Assembly (NCBI RefSeq): GCF_036588685.1
Contig: NC_086377.1
Span: 70,500,283 to 70,564,282, forward strand
Direction: 5' to 3'
DNA from: Mytilus trossulus
Taxonomy: Eukaryota; Mollusca; Bivalvia; Mytilida; Mytilidae
DNA length: 64,000 nucleotides
A program made the position numbers and the translations under genes. Shown in pieces: positions 33,983 to 45,132 of this stretch. Each line of letters starts with the position of its first letter. Positions within the stretch are counted from its first letter, which is position 1. Under the pieces are notes generated by a model. That model had not been told where the DNA came from. It searched no databases and worked only from the letters and a program-made list of their open reading frames with translations.

Positions 33983-34252
33983 CTAGACCTGTCTTTTCCT
34001 TTGTTTGGCAATGGATTTAGCATTGATGATGTGCCTGTCAACTAACTCTGTCAGGAAAACATTTGTAGCTCTTATCCCCCTTTTTTGTTCTATTTTACAA
34101 ATGTGACAGGAAGTACTAAGAGTTATGGGACTTGTCCTCTGGATAATAAACCAATCCTTAACCAGGTTTTGATCAACAAAATTTAACCACTGGATTAACC
34201 AATTATCAAGCTTTTTGAACAATCGGGCCAAGGGCCCTGGGGGATTGCACAT
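33983..34252 (-). CDS. Hypothetical ORF, 89 residues
   Basis: Protein-like composition (LFKKLDNWLIQWLNFVDQN, ICKIEQKRGIRATNVFLTEL, basic end QRKRQV). No family recognised. It lies downstream, on the same strand, of the CACTA remnant at 34723-35052, with a SINE fragment between, so it may be part of the same decayed transposon. It may also be noncoding. Confidence 0.3.
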   Translation of the reverse strand: MCNPPGPLARLFKKLDNWLIQWLNFVDQNLVKDWFIIQRTSPITLSTSCHICKIEQKRGIRATNVFLTELVDRHIINAKSIAKQRKRQV

Positions 34253-34475
34253 TGCAATGACGTGAAATAGAAAACAAATGTTTCCTAGATATATATCAAT
34301 ATTTTGACAGTTCTAAATGATTTACAATTAAAACTTTGTCATTTTTGTAATCTACTTTTAAGTGCGTCAATAGAATTGGTAATCACATGGCTTATTGTTT
34401 GTGGCGCTAAAAGCTACCTTTATATATTATTGATTGCATCCATGTAATTATACTTTCTGTTATGTTAGTTTCCCC

Positions 34476-34710
34476 CAAGGGTGACTGGGAAAACGAAATA
34501 TGGTCACTTAATCTTCTTCCGACCAGCAGTGAAACGCTTGCCGAAGTGTCCGTGTAGCATGTATAAAGTTCGCACTAACGGCCGGTCAGTATGTTCATTA
34601 AAATTTGAATCCTCGTTCAAAGAGAGTGCCATGCTCTTTGCATGTTAAAAACCCTTGCAACAACTCTTCGAGAGGTCCGTAAGTAGCCTGTTGAAAGGCA
34701 AAATTTCTGT
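34476..34710 (+). mobile_element. SINE fragment lacking its 3' end (gaaaacgaaa subfamily)
   Basis: Starts cccccaagggtgactgggaa with the variant gaaaacgaaatatgg shared with 39613; the body is diverged and stops at aaaatttctgta, about 180 bp before the usual tail. 3' loss is not the usual retrotransposition truncation, so a later deletion is likely. Confidence 0.75.
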
Positions 34711-34722
34711 ACAGACTTCCTT

Positions 34723-35052
34723 CTACAAACTGCCAAAATCTTGCATGCTCGGTAACAGATAAAAAAGGAGCAAAATCTGAAATTCAGACGCTTTGGAGTT
34801 GTGAAAATGTTCTTCCAGCTTCCTATGTAGTCTAGTAATGGCGTCTGTAGAATTCATATCCATTAACATTTCTGACTCTGCAGAATTTGATGAAGATGTC
34901 ATTAGAACTAACATTTTTTTGGTAACACCAAGCAATACTCCATGTATGTAATCTTGGATAATGCAATTAACAATATGAAACAAGTCCATTGCATGCAGAA
35001 TGGAAACCCCATTAACACCTTTCACATGCGGATGTTGTCCTGTCTTCTCCAT
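34723..35052 (-). pseudogene. CACTA-type transposase remnant
   Basis: 109 residues: HPHVKGVNGVSILHAM, IQDYIHGVLLGVTKKMLVLM, LEEHFHNSKASEFQILLLFY. The KGVxGxS, DYxHGVLLGVxKxL and KASEFxxLLLFYxLP motifs, in this order, are those of the CACTA/EnSpm transposase segment that precedes DUF4218. Upstream (above 35052) and downstream parts are missing or broken; a SINE fragment abuts the 3' side. It is a remnant with no visible terminal repeats. Confidence 0.7.
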
Positions 35053-35439
35053 GGCCTCTGCATGTTCCGCATTTCAGAACATCTGTTTCAAGAAAGAAAG
35101 AAAACTTATTTCATGAAAATGATAATCCCTTATATATTAATATGGCATGCAAAAAGAGAAAGATAAACATCATATAAATTGGGAGATCAAGAAATGATTT
35201 ATTAGGAGGCCCATTGATTACCATAAGTAGTGGGAGTGGGCTTGCTTAATGCTTCAGAGTATTCAATTCTAATAAGTTTGTTGTTTTTCAATTCTAATAA
35301 GTTTGGTTTTTTTGTCTTTTAAAAAAGGATACCCTAAAGTGTATTCATGAATATTTCAACAGGATATCAAGGTTACAAGACATGATTATATATACTGCAT
35401 CTGTACTATTTGATCAGTCACATTGCATTTACCATACAT
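35053..35439. other. No gene recognised
   Basis: AT-rich spacer with a short duplicated string (attctaataagtttg at about 35266 and 35291). Confidence 0.35.
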
Positions 35440-36347
35440 AGTCAAAGAGAAGAGAAGAGAGAGGGAAAAAAAAGAGGGACGAAAGACACCAAAGGGACAG
35501 TCAAACTCGTAAATCTAAAACAAACTGACAACGCCATGGCTAAAAATGAAAAAGACAAACAGAAAAACAATAGTACACATGACATAACATAGAAAACTAA
35601 AGAATAAACAACACGAACCCCACCAAAAACTAGGGGTGATCTCAGGTGCTCCGGAAGGGTAAGCAGATCCTGCTCCACATGCGGCACCCGTCGTGTTGCG
35701 TATGTGATTACAAATCCGGTAAATAGTCTAATTCGGTAGGTCAAATTCATGAAAGGGAAGGGGATTGTAGTTACGACGTAAGGAACATATCCGATATCAT
35801 TTGTGAAACGGTTATTCCATAACGGTCAACCAACTCGTGATGGCGTCCGTAAAATTTACGAAGGGATGATTTCAACTTCACCATTTGGAACTCTTGGTTT
35901 AATAGCTTCCTTGTGAGCAGTAACCCTCTATCAAGAAAATCATGATAGGAAATGCAAGCAAGGGAATATCGTATCAACTGGGAGATATATACCCCGTATG
36001 CAGGTGCTGCTGGAATGTTGCTACTTAGAAATGGAAAGTTCACAATTGGAAAGCTGAAATCATCTCTTTTGTCGTAAAGTTTTGTCTTCAACCGACCCTC
36101 ATTGTCAATTTTCTAGATGTAAGTCAAGATATGAAGCCGACTTAAATGTATCTGTAATATCCTTTATCTCCAATTTGATGGGATAGATGCGATCCACATA
36201 GTCACCAAATGTCTTTTTCAGTTCTCTCAGATCTGTACTTAGTGTCTTTTTGTTGTTGCGTTGTACATCAAAGTACCCGACCACATCAACTTTTATGTTT
36301 GTGCATCTGATAAGTAAAGCCTTTTTCAATTGATTTTTATGGTACAT
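35440..36347 (-). pseudogene. Second copy of the YDKRDDF RT-family element, frame-broken
   Basis: Two frames make up the protein end: 36347-36105 (FGDYVDRIYPIKLEIKDIT, SASYLDLHLE) and 36091-35771 (KTKLYDKRDDFSFPIVNFPF, AYGVYISQLIRYSLACIS, LRKFYGRHHELVDRYG). They join if one A is removed from the A4 run near 36110. The same signatures are in the copy at 27612-28241, but the two differ enough to be different subfamilies. The 35440-35770 stretch (gacagtcaaactcgtaaatc ... ctaggggtgatctcaggtgc) is its 3' UTR with an A/G-rich end; I recognise it as a frequent mussel repeat. The N-terminal RT core is missing beyond 36347. Confidence 0.65.
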
Positions 36348-36359
36348 TCTTATGTTACA

Positions 36360-36512
36360 CTGTTATACTACTGTCCAAGGGTAGTGGAAGTGTTGTGATC
36401 ACGTCAACATGTTTAACCCTGTCACATTATGTATGTATGTGCCTATTCAAATTCAGGAGCATGTAATTGAGTGGTTCTCTCATTGGCAATCATACCACAT
36501 CCTCTTTTTTAT
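36360..36512 (-). repeat. Interspersed family A fragment
   Basis: gagtggttctctcattggca and atcataccacatcctctttt are the reverse complement of the family A start; the rest is diverged. Confidence 0.45.
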
Positions 36513-37299
36513 ATTTACAAATCTTTTTTTTTCTTTTTGAACAGAAATCTAATAATGAATATGTATTTCATCAACATATAGTATTTGGAGAGTATATGTT
36601 AATTATACGACCGACATCATCACTTTTAAATAATACACCAGCCTGCTGACTATATACTTTAACCATTGACCCTTACGTTTTGTCAAAAGTATGTATAGTT
36701 CATGTTAAATGCATACATTGAATTGGACAACCCCCTGCCACAGATCCACCATCATGGAACTGAGTGGATTAGTGGTAAACCGTTCCATGGTGGTGACCAC
36801 ATCTTCCTGGTTACCGGCCCATAATTGACTTTGAAATTCTGGCCGGTTACCCTTTTCTCGTCGTTCATGGTTGCAATTTGCAATGAGGTTTTGTCCGTTG
36901 TTGTTATCGGTCAGACTGAAAGTATTTCAAGATCCGACATCACATTATTGTATGTTATATAACTTGAAGGTACGATTCTTGCCAGTTTATACCCTAACTA
37001 GATTGTATCAAATTAAAAAAAAAAGTAGTTATTTGCATAAGACATCTGGTTATAAATGAAAAATATGTACCATTGATTGGTTATACATGTCAGAAAAGAC
37101 GGGGCTGACAAAGAATTTAGACCACGAGCGTTGTTCAAAAAGGTATTTGTTCGTATATAGGAATAAGGTGATATGATATGAGAAGTATCAAAAGTTGAAA
37201 TGAATTGGATGCAAGCAATTAAAGGTAAGTTGTTGGCATGACACGGGCTATGTTCCTCTCAAATATTTATGATAGTATGATACTAAACCCCTAACGGAA
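36513..37299. other. No gene recognised
   Basis: AT-rich spacer. A GC-richer segment near 36730-36870 (ggttaccggcccataattg) is unassigned. Confidence 0.35.
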
Positions 37300-37470
37300 G
37301 GGATTGTGCCTGATATTCATATGATGAAGACATAATCTTCCAAACAGTTTAATTGAGGTCTGATGCTGGCATGTCAGGTAACTGCCAGTAGTCTTGCTAT
37401 TTATGTATTATTGTCATTTTATTTATCTTCTTTAGTTACATCTTCTGACATCGGAATCGGACCACTTTTG
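37300..37470 (+). repeat. Interspersed repeat fragment
   Basis: Contains gtttaattgaggtctgatgc, tggcatgtcaggtaactgcc and ttacatcttctgacatcgga. I recognise it from memory as a common mussel repeat; no second copy is in this window to confirm. Confidence 0.4.
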
Positions 37471-39612
37471 ACTTCAGAAAGAAATTATTTCCGAAAAAAG
37501 TTCCATTTTGAAAAAAGACACATATTAGCTAAAATTTTTTCGAATGTCCAAGATGTTTGTCAATAGTAGACTAGTCGTACATGTATTACTGTGTATGGAT
37601 ACAGACTGTTACCTCTCAAAGAAACTGACATTCTCAAGTCAGTCTGCGATCAGTGATGGCGTCAATATCATCAAAGGCAGACTGAAGTATGTCTGACCTA
37701 TCAACTAAAATGAAGTTAAGTCTCCCCTTCAATTGTGGATGACTCATCCTGGTTATCAAGATCTCTGCCATATACCATCTTCCTCTGAAAGAATCCCAGG
37801 ATGTCCAGAGGATCTTTCATTCCAGTCTCTATACAGTGGGACACACATTCCTACACAATGATGGTATTGATATTTTCCATGTTCGTTTTAACTGTTTTTT
37901 GTTGCTCTCCGTCTGTTACTCCTTAAAAACAAAAATCTGTGATCTACTATACCAGGTTGCAGTACAAAGTTGAAAAAAAGATAACTATGTGTGCTGAGTT
38001 ATCATATATTAATTTTAGTTGCAGTATAAAAACAAAATTAGGTCAATGTTCATCCTGAATCATTCCCATACAATATACATGAAATAAGCTAAACATTTCA
38101 ATATTGTGACAACATTGGATTACAGACTCACTGGTTTTAATAGACAGCCATATAAGGCACATAACAAATGTTTTGCGCATTTTAAAACTTTATTCATATT
38201 TGCATGCTACATGTATGAGATCAACCCTTGACTAACCTAGTCGCTGTGGAAACAAGGTTCTAAATTTTCACCTTGCATTTTTTATACACACATGGAAGTA
38301 AAATAAGGAATAATGGGATATTGTTACATACCAGGTTGCCAAAATGAGACTGTCCATCGGGTCCCATTTTAATATTTAATGTCTCAACAATGAACAAAAC
38401 CCACAAGGTGTAGCAAGCTATAATTATAATCATAATTAAGGCACAGATAAAAGCAAAAAATAAGATAATTCAAACACAAGAAAACTGTCTGATTTGTGAA
38501 CACGGCAACAAAAGAACAAATACAATATTAATATTGACAACACATGACTTCAGAGACCAATATAGTCATACAGAATAAAGTCATTTATAGTCTATCGATT
38601 ATGACATTTTACATCGTTATCATCTAAGAGTGTTGTTGATTTAATTTAAACATTTGAATTATACTACATGTATCATATAAAGACTATGAATAACATACTG
38701 TCTGACTGTTGTACATGTACAGTTAATAATCTTAATGTCAAAGAAATAGGTTTTTATATCATTTTTTTTGTTGGGTACAAATGGATGTTCAATGTACATG
38801 TAGTGACAGCAAACCAAGGACACGAAAGCTTTAAAGATGTTGAAATATACACATAAATTATTCAATTTTGACAACTGGGGGGATGCTAAATTGGGCACAC
38901 AAAATAACGAAAATAATGATTTTTTTTATTTTATTCTTTTATATTTATTTTTAATGTAAAAAAAAAACTTGTTTTGGAAAAGATTTTGTCACAAATTATA
39001 GAGCATCTGATTATCGTAAAGACTTTCTTCATTCAAGTTGTTTTAAGAATATCATTCTGGACAAAGAGAAGGGAATTAAATAGGAACGTTAAAAGCACGT
39101 CACTGATATTTGAAGGGAAATTGAAAGTGAATAAAATAAGGATGAAATTGAAAATTTAGTTTCACCACGTTCATCCAATTCAAATGAGAAAAATCTTGAA
39201 ATTTCTGATCAGCAGTAAACTTCTGATAATGATAGCATTTCCTTTTCAAATGATGCAGCTTCATTTCAACATAATATTAGTACAGATAGTAATTGTATTG
39301 ACCATGATGATAGTTATCAATGGCACCAGGCCCATAGCGACGCCCTCACCAAAACATCTATAAAGCCAAACATCTACAAAGCCACAGAGCACTGAGGATT
39401 CCAATTTAAAACAAAGCGTGCCAAAACACTGGTTTTCTATTTAAAAATCAGAACGAGACGGATTTTGACAAAAATATATGCACTAAGTTAAGTATTTTAG
39501 AATTTATCAGTTTAGAAGCAAAAGTTGCAGATGTGAACTATCAAAATATGGTTATGCATGTTGGTAGTTAGTAGAGCAACATTATGTATACATACAAACA
39601 ATAAAGTATTGA
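37471..39612. other. No gene recognised; decayed coding traces near 39.0-39.35 kb
   Basis: Largely AT-rich. Between 38970 and 39345 broken frames such as KDFVTNYRASDYRKDFLHSS and acidic SFSNDAASFQHNISTDSN precede the OTU exon on the same strand and may be its lost upstream exons; they contain stops. Confidence 0.35.
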
Positions 39613-39676
39613 CCCCAAGGGTGACTGGGAAAACAAAATATGGTAACTTGGTCTTTTCCCGACCTACAGTAAAACG
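39613..39676 (+). mobile_element. SINE 5' remnant abutting the OTU exon
   Basis: gaccccaagggtgactggga followed by aaacaaaatatggtaacttg, and a pyrimidine-rich run ending cctacag at 39668. It matches the first 64 bp of the SINE; the rest is replaced by OTU coding sequence from about 39677. Confidence 0.7.
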
Positions 39677-41739
39677 GTGGAATTGTCTCCCAAGATGTGG
39701 GAGTCTGTTTGCATTTAGAAGCGAGAGTAAGCATATTGAAATTAGAACACGTATAGTCATAGAACTTGCTTTAAATGAAGATCTGTATATCTAAGGAAAG
39801 GAACCAATTCTCAAGAATGTATCTCACAATTGTTTGCAACATACAGTGATTTCTACGTAGTAGGTGTTCACCTCACAGACAATATTGTTCGATCAATATT
39901 TGAGGCTGAAGTTCTAAACTGTCCAAAACTTGGCACTTATATGGGTATATGGCAAATCTTTGCTTTGTCCAACATTCTTAGATGCCCTATTATGTCCTGT
40001 TATCCAGAGTTTGTTAAGTCTGTACGGCGAAGTCTTCATAGAATAATTCTCCCATCAGTAGATTCAGAGAATTCAGAACCTGCATACATCTTGTGGACCA
40101 GCAACAGAAGAGACATGAGGCCTCAAAACTGGGTACCAAATCACTTTGTACCTTTGGTTGAAATTGATGTCCCTGCCAATCAATTGAATGTGCCTAGCAG
40201 CAAGTCAGATGATGATGTCTTTGTCAGAAAGTCAGATAATGATGTCCCTGTCAGCAAGTCAGATGGTGATGTCCCTGTAAGTCAGTCAGATGATAATATC
40301 CTGGTCAGCAAGTCAGGTGATGATGTCCATGTCACCCAGTCAGATGATGATGTCCCTGTCAGCCAGTCAGATGATCATGTCTCTGTCAGCAAGTCAGATG
40401 ATGATGTCCCTGTCAGCCAGTCAGATGATGATGATGTCCCTGTCAGCAAGTCAGATTTGTCTGTTATCCAGCCAGATTATGGTGATGATCACTCCTATGT
40501 AAATAGGTAAGAACAGTGGTAAATATATGTGATTTCAAATTTAAATTGCAATATTACTTAGTGTTCCCAAGTATCTGAATAACTTGAATCATTTTGTGTA
40601 CCATTGTTTTTTGCTGCTTACAAAAAAGTCCTACTTTGCAGATGTATGGTAGTGGTGAAGTAGAAATAAATTTAAGAGTCATACAAAATCTAAATTTATT
40701 CACTATGTAATTAAAATTATTTTGTTCTTTTTGTTTTTTTCAGCCAGTCAGATGGTGATGTCCTTGTCAGCCAATCAGATGATGTCCATGTCAGCCAGAC
40801 AGATGGTGATGTACTTAGCAGCCAATCAGATGATGTCCATGTCAGCCAGGCAGATGGTGATGTCCCTGTAAGCAAGTCAGATGATGATGTCCCTGTCAGT
40901 CAGTCAGATGGTGATGTACTTATCAGCCAATCAGATGATGTCCATGTCAGCCAGACAGATGGTGATGTCCCTGTCAGTCAGTCAGATGGCGATGTACTTA
41001 TCAGCCAATCAGATGATGTCCATGTCACCCAGACAGATTGTGATGTCCCTGTCAGCAAGTCAGATGATGATGTCCCTGTATGTCAGTCAGAAGATAATAT
41101 CCTTATCAGCAAGTCAGATGATGATGTCTCTGCCAGGAAGTCAGATGTGTCTGTTAACCAGCCAGATTATGGTGATGATCGCTCTGATGTAAATAGGTAA
41201 GAACAGTGGTATAGATGTGTGATTTCAAATTTAAATTGTAATATTATATAGTGTTCCCCTGTATCTGAATAACTTTAAACATTTTGTGTACCAATTTTTT
41301 TGTTGCTTACAAAAAGTCCTACTTTTCAGATGTATGATAGTTGTAAAATAGAAATAAACTAAGAGTCATACAAAGAAAGTTATTCACTATGTAATTAAAT
41401 TCATTTTGTTCTTTTCAGCCAGTCAGATGGTGATGTCCCTGTCAGTCAGTCAGATGGTAATGTACCTGCCAGGAAGTCAGATGATGTCCATGTCAGCCAG
41501 TCAGATGGTGATGTTCCTGTCATCCAGGCAGATGGTGATGTACCTGTCAATCAATCAGATGATGTCCATGTCAGCCAGACAAATTGTGATGTCCCTGTCA
41601 GTCAGTCAGATAGTGATGTACTTATCAGCCAATCAGATGATGTCCATGTCAGCCAGACAGATGGTGATGTCCCTGCCAGCAAGTCAGATGTGTCTGTTAG
41701 CCAGCCAGATTATGGTGATGATCACTCTGATGTAAATAG
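39669..41739 (+). CDS. OTU-like domain protein with three acidic-repeat exons
   Basis: OTU fold segments read WNCLPRCGSLFAFRSESKHI, RTRIVIELALNEDLY, then after a 2-bp AT excess (gtatat at 39785-39790) YLRKGTNSQECISQLFATYS, LGTYMGIWQIFALSNILRCP and MRPQNWVPNHFVPLVEI. OTU proteins are cysteine proteases or inactive relatives: the Cys of NC and the His of NHF are visible, but the Asp of the usual DGNC reads as R/W. The C-terminal part is a chain of 9-11-residue units (SKSDDDVPV, SQSDDDVPV). Exons end at 40506, 41196 and 41739, each with aatag/gtaagaac; exons 2 and 3 start at 40744 and 41419 after ..ttcag. Lengths 453 and 321 are multiples of three and all junctions are the same phase, so the frame stays open. 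A downstream end was not found. The break at 39785 leaves it unclear whether the gene is live. Confidence 0.6.
40195..41736 (+). repeat. Exonic minisatellite, ~27-33 bp units in three exon cassettes
   Basis: Units of the form (gatgatgatgtccctgtc)(agccagtca) run through three exons, interrupted by two introns of 237 bp (40507-40743) and 222 bp (41197-41418). The introns themselves are near copies (gtgatttcaaatttaaattg, attttgtgtacca), and each exon closes with a near-identical end (QPDYGDDxSxVNR). So the unit of duplication was exon plus intron, of about 675 bp. Confidence 0.85.
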
Positions 41740-41761
41740 GTAAGAACAGTTGTATAGATAT

Positions 41762-42160
41762 GAAAAAAAGAAGATGTTGTATGATTGCCAATGAGACAAC
41801 TCTCCATCAGAGACCAAATAACATAGAAGTTAACAGCTATAGGTCACCATACGGCATTCAACAATGAGCAAAACTCATACCGTATAGTCAGCTATAAAAG
41901 GCCTCGAATTGACAAATGTAAAACAATTCAAATGAGAAAACTAATGACCTGATTTATGTACAAAACAATAAATGGAAAACAAATATGATATACAGCAACA
42001 AGCAACAACCACTGAATAACAGGCTCCTGATTTGAGACAAACCAAACCTCCTCTAGCCTGGGACAGTGGTGTTACAATGCAACATAAGAACAAACTATAA
42101 AAATCAGTTGAAAAGGGCTTAATTCCTCAGATCGATACAAAGCAGAAAACATTTAACAAC
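41762..42160 (+). repeat. Interspersed family A, variant 1
   Basis: aagaagatgttgtatgattg, then ccaatgagacaactctccat; contains ggtcaccatacggcattcaa and ctgggacagtggtgttacaa. It interrupts the third OTU intron about 22 bp after its donor. Inverted relative to the copy at 42505-42915. Confidence 0.75.
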
Positions 42161-42504
42161 TAGAGGCTCTCAAGAGCCTGTGTCGCTCACCTGTATGTAA
42201 TGTGGTTTATAAATGATGAAAAATAAGATTGAAATCATTATGACAAGCTTTAAAAAGCTCTATAATGATGGAGTTTTTAAGTTTGATTTATTTTGGTCCA
42301 GCTGTTAAATTAAAAGCAGGTTATTGCATTATAAATGTTGTTCTTATATGTTGAGGGGCATTATTATAGAATGGTAAAAGTTTTTCTACCAAAATTCAAA
42401 CTTGATGTGTCTTTAATTAGCATTGTGAAAAAGTTTCATAACTTATATTTGAGGCAATACAGAGTTACAAGTAGATTCAACATTATTTCAAGATAAACAA
42501 CCTT
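42161..42504 (+). repeat. Element E (hairpin-ended family), single-core copy
   Basis: Begins actagaggctctcaagagcc, the same hairpin as at 3640; the rest is AT-rich without a tandem core. It sits exactly between two inverted family A copies. Confidence 0.5.
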
Positions 42505-42915
42505 AACTTGATTGAGATGAGCTGTTTTGATTGAGTTAAGCGTTCGAATTGGTATTTTATCGTGTTATCTGTTTCGTGATGCTGTTGTCTCAGTAAATGG
42601 GAGAAGGTTTGGTAGCATTAAAAGGTTTAATCTAGTTATAAATGTTTGTATCTGTTTTAAGTCAAGAATCTGATGTACAGTAGTTGTTGTTTGTTTAATA
42701 TGTAATTTTATATACATGTTTTTCATTGGTTGTTTTTTATTTCTTGTTTGAATGGTATTCCACTTGCAATTTTGGGGTTCTTTATAGCTTGTTGTTCATT
42801 GTGAGCCAAGGCTGTGTGTTGAAGGTGGTATGTTGACCTATAACGGTTTACTTTTACAAATTGTTATTTAAATGGAGAGTTGTCTCATTGGCATTTATAT
42901 TACATCTTTTAATGT
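42505..42915 (-). repeat. Interspersed family A, variant 2
   Basis: Plus-strand strings gagccaaggctgtgtgttga and gagttgtctcattggcattt are the reverse complement of the copy at 26596-27030. Confidence 0.7.
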
Positions 42916-43374
42916 CTGTTTATACAGACATTAACCTTACACAAGAGAGACGGAAGAACATTCATAGTCATGAAGTGTAGTTGTAATTCAGATTGACTTG
43001 CAGTTATCCTTTAGTGCAAATTCTTATGTCTCATAAAGGTACATGTGGTATTATAAATTAAAGCAAATAATTTGTCAAGATTTCTAGATTCCGTTTATCG
43101 TCATGTTATCTGAACTTCAATGGGGACTAACTGTGCACCACTTATTGCTGACGCACTCGGTTTTTGTATTGCTATGAGTAACAATTTACGACTAAAATCA
43201 GTGAAGACCCAGCGAAACAACATCTGATACAAACACATATTAACACTTTTAGATATTTGAAATACTGGTAAAAGATTTTGTGTCCGACCAATTAAGAACG
43301 TACAGAAGACTGAATTACCAGTATTCCACTCAATACGGACAATACAATCAACACTCTCCTATGTTCTTGTATAA
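42916..43374. other. No gene recognised
   Basis: Spacer between repeats. Confidence 0.35.
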
Positions 43375-43800
43375 CTTGCCAAGAAATGTGCTAATAATAG
43401 ATACCAGGACTAAATTTAGTATATACGCCAGACGCGCGTTTCGTCTTCAAAAGACTCATCAGTAACACTCCAATCCAAAAAAGTTAAAAAGGACAAATAA
43501 AGTACGAATTTAAAGAGCATTGAGGACAAACATTCATAAAAGTTTTGCCAAATACAGCTAAGGTAATCTATGCCGGAGGTAGAAAAGCCTTAGTATTTCA
43601 AAAAAATCCAAAATTTGCAAACAGTCAATTTATAAATATAACCATATCAATGACAATTCATGTCAACAGAAAAAGTGTTGACTACTGGGTTTGTGATACC
43701 CTCGGGGAAATAAATCTCCACCAGCAGTGGCATCGACCCAGTGGTTGTTAATAAACTCATCATAGATACCAGGACTAAATTTAGTATATACGCCATACGT
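43375..43800 (+). repeat. Interspersed family C, plus a second truncated start
   Basis: atagataccaggactaaatt, acgcgcgtttcgtcttcaaa and ggcatcgacccagtggttgt mark one copy (to about 43752); the start recurs at 43756-43800 (atagataccaggactaaatt), so a second copy was cut short. Two inverted relatives lie at 54722-55155. I recognise it as highly abundant in mussels. Confidence 0.75.
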
Positions 43801-43842
43801 AAGCCATTGACTTTCAAGATTTGCCTATGCTGCAAATTTCAG

Positions 43843-44244
43843 TGGGGAACACAGTGATAAACTTTCTAGAGGATTATTATTGGTAAAGATTGAAACTGAA
43901 GAAAGTCTTAATTACACTGTAGACCTGGGTTCTAATGAAAATCCACTGTCTTGCTCGTGTGGTGACTTCATAAAATCATTACATTGCAAACATATATTAG
44001 TAGTCTTGCGTCATACACACTACTGTTGGGATGACGTCGCAGATATCTTGAAAGTCCACATTTACAGCTTGATCCAGACTTCATATCTTCAGAAGCCGTA
44101 GATGTATCTACTGAAGCGGATGATCTGTCCGATTTCCTGGAAGTGTCTTCAGTTAGTGACCAACCTTTATTCAGTACTTCTTACAACTCCTCAACAGCTA
44201 TAGATGTCTACAGGAGAAAGCCAAGAGAGAGCATCAACATATAA
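43843..44244 (+). pseudogene. SWIM zinc-finger exon, frame-broken
   Basis: After an acceptor (caaatttcag) the frame reads GLLLVKIETEESLNYTVDLG, then CSCGDFIKSLHCKHILVVLR: a complete CxC...CxH SWIM motif. The natural continuation (HLQLDPDFISSEAVDVSTEA ... VYRRKPRESINI, stop at 44242-44244) is in another frame, reached if one A is added to the AAA at about 44055. It lies between the OTU gene and the DDE-like block on the same strand and may belong to the same multi-domain mobile-type gene; that is an inference from context. Confidence 0.6.
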
Positions 44245-45132
44245 GATGATCTTACCTTGTTGTGGTACAAAGTTGACACATTCCAGTACATAGAGGTAAA
44301 ACTGCCAAGCTGTCAACAAAAACTAAAACACGTTAAATGCCTTTGCGAAGAAAAAAAAGTAAAATGCAAAAGAAATAAACTGCAACATTTTACATACTTT
44401 CTGCAAAAGGTCAGATTAAATATACTGTAAAAAAAAGCATTATTATGTCAAGATCGATGTAAAATAACCCAAAATAAACATCTACCGTAATTAAAGGGTA
44501 AGGGACAGAAACACGATATAGCCAGTAAAATAACGGTATACATTTGAATTTATTGTTAAACATTACTCTAAAATTGAGGGTACTATGAATACTAAATGTG
44601 CATGACAATGCATCTTATTCCGTTTAAAGTGAGCTATGAAATGCAACTTAAAGTTGACTAACTAGTTCTGTTCAGTCAGAACTATTCAACTAGCTACATT
44701 GTTCTGGAAATTTTCAACTAGCTACTTTTTTTCGGAATATAACAACTAGTTGACAAGTTCCGCCGGAACAAAGTTACTGACGGAACATAGTGGCTTTATG
44801 TATGTATGTATGTTATGTATCTTCCTACTTAACAATTTCTATGTCACTAAAACTATTAATAAAAACTATTTGATACAAAAAATGAAAACAGCACCTTTAA
44901 TAATACATGTGTCCGAAGGGCTTTTCTGGATTTAAGTTCATGAGGAACAATCAAACCAAAGTTATATATAGATTCAGCTTTTAAAATTGAATAAAAACCT
45001 AATGTTCACAATTATTTATAAGTAATTCAATTTGAATGAAAATAGGTTATATAACAATAATATGATAGTCATATAAATTTTTGTTTCTGCCCAAGATGAC
45101 AATTTGTTATGAATTCTTCATCAACATTTCAG
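44245..45132. other. No gene recognised; odd AGTT/CTAG-rich patch
   Basis: At 44645-44790 the strings actagttctg, caactagctac and aactagttgacaagtt recur in both orientations with gttctg/cggaac. It looks like a small degenerate inverted cluster, not a known element. Confidence 0.3.

Noticed and set aside
40290-41735. Met/Ser-rich frames (MSLSASQMMM...) over the OTU acidic repeats
   Set aside because: They are the +1 frame of the same repeat. The SDDDVPV frame is the one continuous with the OTU domain and in phase across the introns.
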